Positions 5,668-9,918 of a DNA stretch of 9,918 nt are shown piece by piece. This DNA comes from Chloroflexota bacterium. Its GTDB lineage: Bacteria > Chloroflexota > Anaerolineae > Anaerolineales > UBA11579. The translations under genes were made by a program, and so were the position numbers. Each line of letters opens with the position of its first letter. Positions within the stretch are counted from its first letter, which is position 1. The notes beneath the pieces are model-generated. The model was not told where the DNA came from. It did not search any database and saw only the letters and a list, made by a program, of their open reading frames with translations. The stretch spans positions 1 through 9,918 of the forward strand of contig JAUWSD010000026.1 of the NCBI GenBank assembly GCA_030610225.1. Reading direction: 5' to 3'.

Positions 5668-6069
5668 TTAGTGGCTCATCACCGGTCGGAATTTATATCC
5701 GTAGACGATCATACTTCTCTCATCCCCTGCTTCACGCAATTTCCGGGTCACCATTTCAACTGGCATCCCGATCTTTACTTCTTTTTCCTGTAGATCAGTC
5801 AATTGTGCTGTTACCAACGGTCCTTCTTCCAGTTTTACCATTGCGATCGTATAGGGAGTACTTTCATCAAACCCTTTGGGAGCATCATACACTGTTGAAT
5901 GAGAATATACTTCACCCTTCCCGCTGAAAGAAAACAAGGTTTTAGCTTCCTCTCCACAATCCGGGCAAATGTCTCTTGGAGGAAACACTTTTGAATCACA
6001 ATGTTCACAGACTTCCCCTACTAATCCGTATCTTTGTTTGCGTAATCGCCAATGTCTTGGAATATCCAT
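5668..6069 (-). CDS. DUF35 zinc-ribbon/OB-fold protein, thiolase/HMGS partner
   Basis: This 133-residue protein has the DUF35 layout: an N-terminal helix with basic residues (RHWRLRKQRYG), a rubredoxin-like zinc ribbon with Cys21, Cys24, Cys35 and Cys38 (CEHC and CPDC), and an OB-fold from about residue 45 (GKGEVYSHSTVY to VKIGMPVEMVTR). In archaea this family bridges acetoacetyl-CoA thiolase and HMG-CoA synthase and helps form a shared CoA-binding channel. In actinobacteria DUF35 domains pair with Ltp2-type aldolases. Here the gene is last in the operon, 63 bases after the thiolase-like gene, with a strong AAGGAG site (6076-6081) six bases before the ATG. All four zinc ligands are intact. 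A structural role with the two genes upstream is inferred from order and family. Confidence 0.9.
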   Translation of the reverse strand: MDIPRHWRLRKQRYGLVGEVCEHCDSKVFPPRDICPDCGEEAKTLFSFSGKGEVYSHSTVYDAPKGFDESTPYTIAMVKLEEGPLVTAQLTDLQEKEVKIGMPVEMVTRKLREAGDERSMIVYGYKFRPVMSH

Positions 6070-6132
6070 GAAAATCTCCTTGGTAAATATCTAGCTTAGT
6101 TTATAGCCGATCTACTATCAAAAGCTATCAAA

Positions 6133-7311
6133 CTATCTCTCAATTTGCGAGAGGATATGAGTAACTGCAGTCGAAGCTGGCCCACCAAGGGACTGCACAA
6201 GTGCATTTTTGGCACCTTTTACCTGATTTTCTTCTGCCAACCCCATTAACTGTGTCGCAGCTTCCACAATTTGATAGACACCTGTTGCTCCACCAGGATA
6301 ACCGCGAGCCTTCAATCCACCAAAAGTTGAAATTGGTATCTCACCGTCTAAATTTATCCTTCCATCCTGAGCCAATTCCCAGCCTTTTCCTGCTTCCGAA
6401 AATCCTGCAGCTTCCAATGATAAGGCCCCGAAGATTGAGTATGCGTCAAATAATTCGAAAAGATCTATGTCACTATGTCCTAATCCTGATTGAGCATAAA
6501 CTTTCGCAATTGATTCTTTAGCTGCGTTAAAAACGATCGGATTCTGTCTATCATGCAATGCCAAAGTGTCGATAACTGCTGATGACCCGGATACGCTAAC
6601 TGTCGGAATTTCTGGAAGGTCAGCAACTAACTCAGCTCTAGTGAGGATCACAGCTGCTGCACCATCAGCATAAGGAGCTACATCGAACATATTCAGAGGT
6701 TCGCTCACGAATCCAGCACGTTGATATGATTCAGGTTTTATTGCTCTTTGGAACATGGCATTCTTATTTGATGCTCCGTTCGCGTGAGCGACAACAGGAA
6801 AGCCACTAAATGCGAAGTCAGGAACATCATATTCATAGATGTATCTTTTCATCAAAAGTGCCGCTTGAGAGGTTGGGGTCAATCCATGATCTGCTTCATA
6901 CTCAGAATCTGTATTGGTAGCAAAGGCAGAATTTACATTCACTGATGTTTGTTCAGTCAATTTTTCAACACCTGCAACGATCACAGAATCGACCAAACCT
7001 GAAGCAACAGCCATATATCCCTGCCTGAAAGCCATCCCCCCCGAGGCTCCAGAAGCCTCTATGGTGGTGGCCTCTATTCCCCGAAGTCCAGAAAAATCTG
7101 CGACCATGGTTGCCAGATGAGACTGATGTGACAATGCTGGAGCCAGCATATTTGCTAGATATAAAGCCTGAGGGTACCCCCCCCGGTTATTGACCAATGC
7201 CTTTTCAATCGCAAAGAAAGCTAATTCTCTCAGGGAAATATCCCAATGTTCACCAACTGAGGTCTGCCCAAGTCCGGAAATTACTACAGTGTGTATTTTA
7301 TTGTTCTCCAT
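6133..7311 (-). CDS. Thiolase-superfamily protein with altered active site
   Basis: This 392-residue protein aligns by eye over its full length with archaeal-type acetoacetyl-CoA thiolases of mevalonate clusters: VVISGLGQTSVGEHW (9-23), the loop EASGASGG (85-92), ADGAAAVIL, FELFDAYSIFGALSLEA (285-301), GGLKARGYPGGATG (332-345) and the C-terminal LGG (375-377). The catalytic residues are missing: the nucleophilic Cys is Gly88 (GGA, 7050-7048), the HDAF His is Phe288 (TTT, 6450-6448) and the GHP His is Tyr338 (TAT, 6300-6298). There is no cysteine anywhere in the protein. The frame is open, so it looks maintained rather than decayed. It starts one base after the hmgS stop codon, suggesting translational coupling; an upstream ATG at 7356 would overlap hmgS by 44 bases and add residues foreign to the family. 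Likely a scaffold or a repurposed enzyme; ordinary thiolase activity is not expected. Confidence 0.88.
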   Translation of the reverse strand: MENNKIHTVVISGLGQTSVGEHWDISLRELAFFAIEKALVNNRGGYPQALYLANMLAPALSHQSHLATMVADFSGLRGIEATTIEASGASGGMAFRQGYMAVASGLVDSVIVAGVEKLTEQTSVNVNSAFATNTDSEYEADHGLTPTSQAALLMKRYIYEYDVPDFAFSGFPVVAHANGASNKNAMFQRAIKPESYQRAGFVSEPLNMFDVAPYADGAAAVILTRAELVADLPEIPTVSVSGSSAVIDTLALHDRQNPIVFNAAKESIAKVYAQSGLGHSDIDLFELFDAYSIFGALSLEAAGFSEAGKGWELAQDGRINLDGEIPISTFGGLKARGYPGGATGVYQIVEAATQLMGLAEENQVKGAKNALVQSLGGPASTAVTHILSQIER

Positions 7312-7312
7312 A

Positions 7313-8380
7313 TTATTTCTTAACCAGCTTTCCGCGTAAACGTGCGTATGTTGCATAATCGATTTCTGTTCGGCGTTCTATGTATTGCTGTGTAGTTGTC
7401 GCTTTCTCACTCTTCCCGGAAATATTATCTGTAACACTTAAAACCATCGCGTCTGAACCAGCTCCTGAACCATATGAAACCATCAGGATATTGTCTCCTA
7501 GTTTGGCTTCATCCAGAATTGCGGTCAATCCAATGATCGCTGATCCGGAATATGTATTTCCTATTTTTGGAACCAACAACCCGGTCTTGATCTGTTCAGC
7601 GTTGAATCCTAACATCTTGCCTACTCTTTGAGGGAACTTTGTGTTTGGCTGATGAAAAACACAGTACGCATAATCTTCTGGTTTTGTATCTGTCGCATCC
7701 ATCATTGCCTGGCCAGCTTCTGTGATGTGCTTGAAGTATGATGGCTCACCTGTAAATCTATGCCCATGTTCCGGGTATTTTTGATATGCCCTTCTCCAGA
7801 AGTCAGGCGTGTCAGTAACAAAAGAATAAGAAGCCTCGATTATTGCCAATGCTTCCTCACCTGGCCCGATCAGAAAAGCAGCCCCCCCTGCCGCAGCTGT
7901 ATATTCAAGTGGGTCACCTGGCCGCCCTTGGGCTATATCCATTCCGATAGCTAAGGCATATCTGGCCATACCGGAGCCAACCAGGCCCATAGCTGCAACC
8001 ATTGCCTCTGTTCCTGCTTTGCAGGCAAATTCCCAATCTGCAGCCTGTGTTGATGGAACAGCACCAATTGCTTCTGCCACTATTGTCGATGTAGGTTTTA
8101 CTGCATAAGGGTGTGACTCGGAGCCTACCCAAACCGCTCGGATATCTTGAGGTGATATTCCAGCGCGCTTCAATGAATTTCTTGCAGCTTCGATCGACAT
8201 TGTTGTCACATCTTCATCAGGGCCTGCAACTGATTTCTCCTCTATCGGCAGCCCCCCCATGCCATCTGTCCAAATTCTTGAAATCTCTGATGCAGGCAAA
8301 CGGTATCTAGGTACATATGAACCATAACCGACAATACCAACTGGGTTTTCAGGTTTTAGTAATGTAATTTTCTCACTCAT
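7313..8380 (-). CDS. Hydroxymethylglutaryl-CoA synthase, archaeal type
   Basis: The enzyme condenses acetyl-CoA with acetoacetyl-CoA to HMG-CoA in the mevalonate pathway. At 355 residues it is of the short archaeal type. Active-site residues are present: Glu88 in WVGSESHPYAVKPT, the nucleophile Cys120 in EFACKAGTEA and His243 in FHQPNTKFPQ, plus GNTYSGS (274-280) and the C-terminal SYGSGAGSDAM (302-312). The start is the ATG at 8380, with GGAG (8386-8389) five bases upstream; its first eight bases overlap the end of the reductase gene. An ATG at 8431 would overlap the reductase by 59 bases and add unrelated residues, so it is rejected. It lies between reductase and thiolase-like genes and should interact with the thiolase-like and DUF35 proteins if the archaeal complex is conserved. 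The frame contains two runs of seven G. Confidence 0.95.
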   Translation of the reverse strand: MSEKITLLKPENPVGIVGYGSYVPRYRLPASEISRIWTDGMGGLPIEEKSVAGPDEDVTTMSIEAARNSLKRAGISPQDIRAVWVGSESHPYAVKPTSTIVAEAIGAVPSTQAADWEFACKAGTEAMVAAMGLVGSGMARYALAIGMDIAQGRPGDPLEYTAAAGGAAFLIGPGEEALAIIEASYSFVTDTPDFWRRAYQKYPEHGHRFTGEPSYFKHITEAGQAMMDATDTKPEDYAYCVFHQPNTKFPQRVGKMLGFNAEQIKTGLLVPKIGNTYSGSAIIGLTAILDEAKLGDNILMVSYGSGAGSDAMVLSVTDNISGKSEKATTTQQYIERRTEIDYATYARLRGKLVKK

Positions 8381-9662
8381 TATTTCTCCACTCTTCCAGA
8401 ATTTCAACTGCCCTGTCAACTCGGATCGCATTTTCCTTCACGATCTGCTTGGCAATTTTTTCGATCATTACACCTTTGGCACCAGCAGATATAGCTATCT
8501 GCCTGGCATGCAAGTTCATATGGCCTCTCTGGATGCCTTCTGTCGCTAAGGCTCTGATCGCAGCCAAATTTTGAGCCAATCCAATCGATGCAATAATTTC
8601 AGCCAATTCGCTTGCTTTTTCTACTTCCATTAATTTCAATGCTGCTCTGGCTGTTGGATGTGTTTTAGTTGCCCCTCCAACTATGCCAACTGCCAAAGGT
8701 AATTCCAGGGTTCCGACTAAATTGCCATCCTTATCAACACTCCATTTGCTCAAGGATGTGTATTTTCCATCTTTTGCAGCATAACTATGTGCACCTGCTT
8801 CGATCGCTCGCCAATCATTGCCGGTTGCAATCACTACAGCATCGATCCCATTCATGATGCCTTTATTGTGTGTTGCTGCCCGGTATGGATCAGCGTCCGC
8901 AAAAGCCCACGCCTCAATGATCCCATCTCGAACCTCTTCTGCACTGAAATCTCCAAATGCCAAACTCTCAAGAGGTATCATACAGCTGGACTTGACCAAT
9001 CTTCGATCTGCTAGATTACTTAATATCCGCAGGTGGACTCTACCACCTGTCAATTCTTCGATCTTTGGCGAGATCGTTTCACAAGCAGTGTTAATCGTAT
9101 TTGCCCCCATAGCGTCCAGAACATCATAGATCAAATGAATGACCAGGAATTTGCCAATTGCTGATTCTTCAATTAGTCTCACTTCCAGATCTCTTGGACC
9201 GCCTCCCAATTTCTTGAGTATGGAATCAATCTCTGAAACATCAGCCAAAAGCTCATCTTTGTGCGCAATGATATTATCCCTGGCAGCTTCGAGATCATCA
9301 ACATCCAATACCTGTATTTGCCCGATCATTTCAGAAGCTGATGCCTCTGCAGAAAATCCACCGCTTTCTCTAGCCAGTTTGGCCATGAAGGAAGCTCCCG
9401 CAACAATTGATGGCTCTTCTACAACCATTGGCACAAGAACTTCTTTGCCATTAACAATAAAATTCAAAGCAATACCAATTGGTAAATTGAACTTACCGAT
9501 TACATTTTCTATCATATGATCTGCCTGTTCGTAACTCAAAGCAGATTCATTGATGAAATTATTGAACTCATCAGAAGGCATCAATTCCTGCTCAAGAATG
9601 AACTCATGTCTTTCCTGCATTGATAAATTATGGAAACCAGATTTTCTAGATGTTTTGACCAT
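8373..9662 (-). CDS. mvaA: HMG-CoA reductase, class II
   Basis: The enzyme reduces HMG-CoA to mevalonate, the committing step towards isoprenoids. At 429 residues it matches the soluble class II enzymes, and no membrane segment is seen. Key residues fall at the same numbers as in the Pseudomonas mevalonii enzyme: Glu83 in VEEPSIVAGAS, Lys267 in THNKGIMNGID, Asp283 in ATGNDWRAIEAGAHSYA and His381 in RGHMNLHAR. DAMGANTINT (183-192) is the dinucleotide-binding loop. Asp146 also matches a position linked to NADH preference in that enzyme, a tentative hint only. Class II enzymes are known both for synthesis and for mevalonate breakdown; the adjacent synthase gene supports synthesis here. AAGGAAG (9667-9673) four bases before the ATG supports the start. 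It is the first gene of the operon. Confidence 0.96.
   Translation of the reverse strand: MVKTSRKSGFHNLSMQERHEFILEQELMPSDEFNNFINESALSYEQADHMIENVIGKFNLPIGIALNFIVNGKEVLVPMVVEEPSIVAGASFMAKLARESGGFSAEASASEMIGQIQVLDVDDLEAARDNIIAHKDELLADVSEIDSILKKLGGGPRDLEVRLIEESAIGKFLVIHLIYDVLDAMGANTINTACETISPKIEELTGGRVHLRILSNLADRRLVKSSCMIPLESLAFGDFSAEEVRDGIIEAWAFADADPYRAATHNKGIMNGIDAVVIATGNDWRAIEAGAHSYAAKDGKYTSLSKWSVDKDGNLVGTLELPLAVGIVGGATKTHPTARAALKLMEVEKASELAEIIASIGLAQNLAAIRALATEGIQRGHMNLHARQIAISAGAKGVMIEKIAKQIVKENAIRVDRAVEILEEWRNNE
8386..8389 (-). promoter_or_regulatory. Ribosome binding site of HMG-CoA synthase
   Basis: GGAG lies five bases before the ATG at 8380, inside the last codons of the reductase gene. 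It supports the 8380 start over the longer 8431 alternative. Confidence 0.75.
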
Positions 9663-9778
9663 AAGACTTCCTTTAGTGGATTATCCCCCCAAATATAGTA
9701 ATCATTCACTCTCAAAACCTATCAGATCCATTATGATAAAATTATCGAGTTGAAACCACTCAATTAACAGCTTAACTA
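9663..9778. other. Divergent intergenic region between mvaA and the response regulator
   Basis: These 116 bases must hold promoters for both directions, but no pair of boxes with good spacing stands out. AT-rich -10-like words (TATATT and GATAAT on the minus strand, TATGAT on the plus strand) and a short inverted repeat GATAAAATTATC (9735-9746) are present. A run of six C (9685-9690) lies in the mvaA leader. Confidence 0.4.
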
Positions 9779-9918
9779 ATGAAAAACATATCAAAAACAA
9801 CAGTTGCCATTATCGAAGATCATATCCTGACAATGGAGGGATACAAATCGATCCTTTCCCGGGATGGAAGGATTGAGATTTGTTGTACTGGGAGTTTCGG
9901 GAATGATCTGTTCTCAAT
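9779..9918 (+). CDS. Response regulator, receiver domain start (runs past window)
   Basis: From the ATG at 9779 the frame is open for 46 codons to the right edge. The start TTVAIIEDHILTMEGYKSIL is typical of a CheY-like receiver domain of the NarL/FixJ group: a hydrophobic strand, the acidic pair Glu13-Asp14 that binds magnesium, then helix 1. The phosphorylated Asp and any output domain lie outside the window. It is divergent from the mevalonate operon. No clear Shine-Dalgarno sequence precedes the ATG, so the start is likely but not certain. Confidence 0.8.
   Translation, partial: MKNISKTTVAIIEDHILTMEGYKSILSRDGRIEICCTGSFGNDLFS

Noticed and set aside
6115..6137. Three GATAG copies on the minus strand around the thiolase-like gene's stop codon
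   Set aside because: Short, unevenly spaced and partly within the coding end; the nearby TTGATA and TATAAA words have the wrong spacing for a promoter.
7312..7356. Upstream ATG at 7356 as start of the thiolase-like gene
   Set aside because: It would overlap the synthase gene by 44 bases and add 15 residues not seen in the family; the ATG at 7311 matches the usual N-terminus and is adjacent to the synthase stop codon.
8381..8431. Upstream ATG at 8431 as start of HMG-CoA synthase
   Set aside because: It lies deep in the reductase gene and adds unrelated residues; the ATG at 8380 has GGAG at the right distance.
9139..9519. Open plus-strand frame of 126 codons opposite the reductase gene
   Set aside because: Ser/Thr/Ile-rich translation with no family features, fully antisense to a well-supported enzyme; the same holds for 3297-3695 opposite rho and 6201-6521 opposite the thiolase-like gene.
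1..9918. CRISPR array, insertion sequence, prophage or defence system
   Set aside because: No spaced direct repeats, transposase, integrase or terminal repeats were seen; the genes are mostly housekeeping or metabolic.

Overview
The window looks like a chromosomal segment from a moderately AT-rich bacterium, most likely a member of the Chloroflexota (class Anaerolineae). This is inferred from gene content and from recalled resemblance of the thiolase-like, PlsY and LysM proteins to that group; no database search was possible. Most genes are on the minus strand. They sit in short transcription units separated by recognisable hairpin terminators and sigma-70-like promoters.

Left part (1-2640): a PspC-domain membrane protein runs off the left edge on the minus strand. 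Divergent from it, on the plus strand, are a JAMM/MPN (M67-type) metalloprotease-like gene and plsY, the membrane acyl-phosphate:glycerol-3-phosphate acyltransferase. plsY converges on a metallo-beta-lactamase-fold hydrolase, and one bidirectional terminator serves both. Middle part (2606-5500): a free-standing tRNA-Val(CAC) gene has its own promoter and terminator. It is followed by minus-strand rho, a NUDIX hydrolase of the ADP-ribose pyrophosphatase type, and a two-LysM lipoprotein. Terminators and promoters are tightly nested here: the likely NUDIX terminator hairpin contains the rho promoter, and the LysM terminator arm overlaps the likely NUDIX promoter.

Right part (5635-9662): a four-gene minus-strand operon for the upper mevalonate pathway, in transcription order class II HMG-CoA reductase, archaeal-type HMG-CoA synthase, a thiolase-superfamily protein and a DUF35 zinc-ribbon/OB-fold protein, closed by a strong terminator. 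In archaea the thiolase, synthase and DUF35 proteins form one complex that passes acetoacetyl-CoA directly to the synthase. A divergent response-regulator gene starts at 9779 and runs off the right edge.

The most notable observation is in the thiolase-superfamily protein. Its reading frame is open and its fold motifs are conserved, but all three thiolase catalytic positions are changed: the nucleophilic Cys is Gly88, the HDAF His is Phe288 and the GHP His is Tyr338. The protein contains no cysteine at all. It cannot work as a conventional thiolase. It may be a non-catalytic scaffold for the synthase/DUF35 assembly or a repurposed C-C lyase resembling the Ltp2-DUF35 steroid aldolases. No stretch longer than 300 bases lacks a gene.
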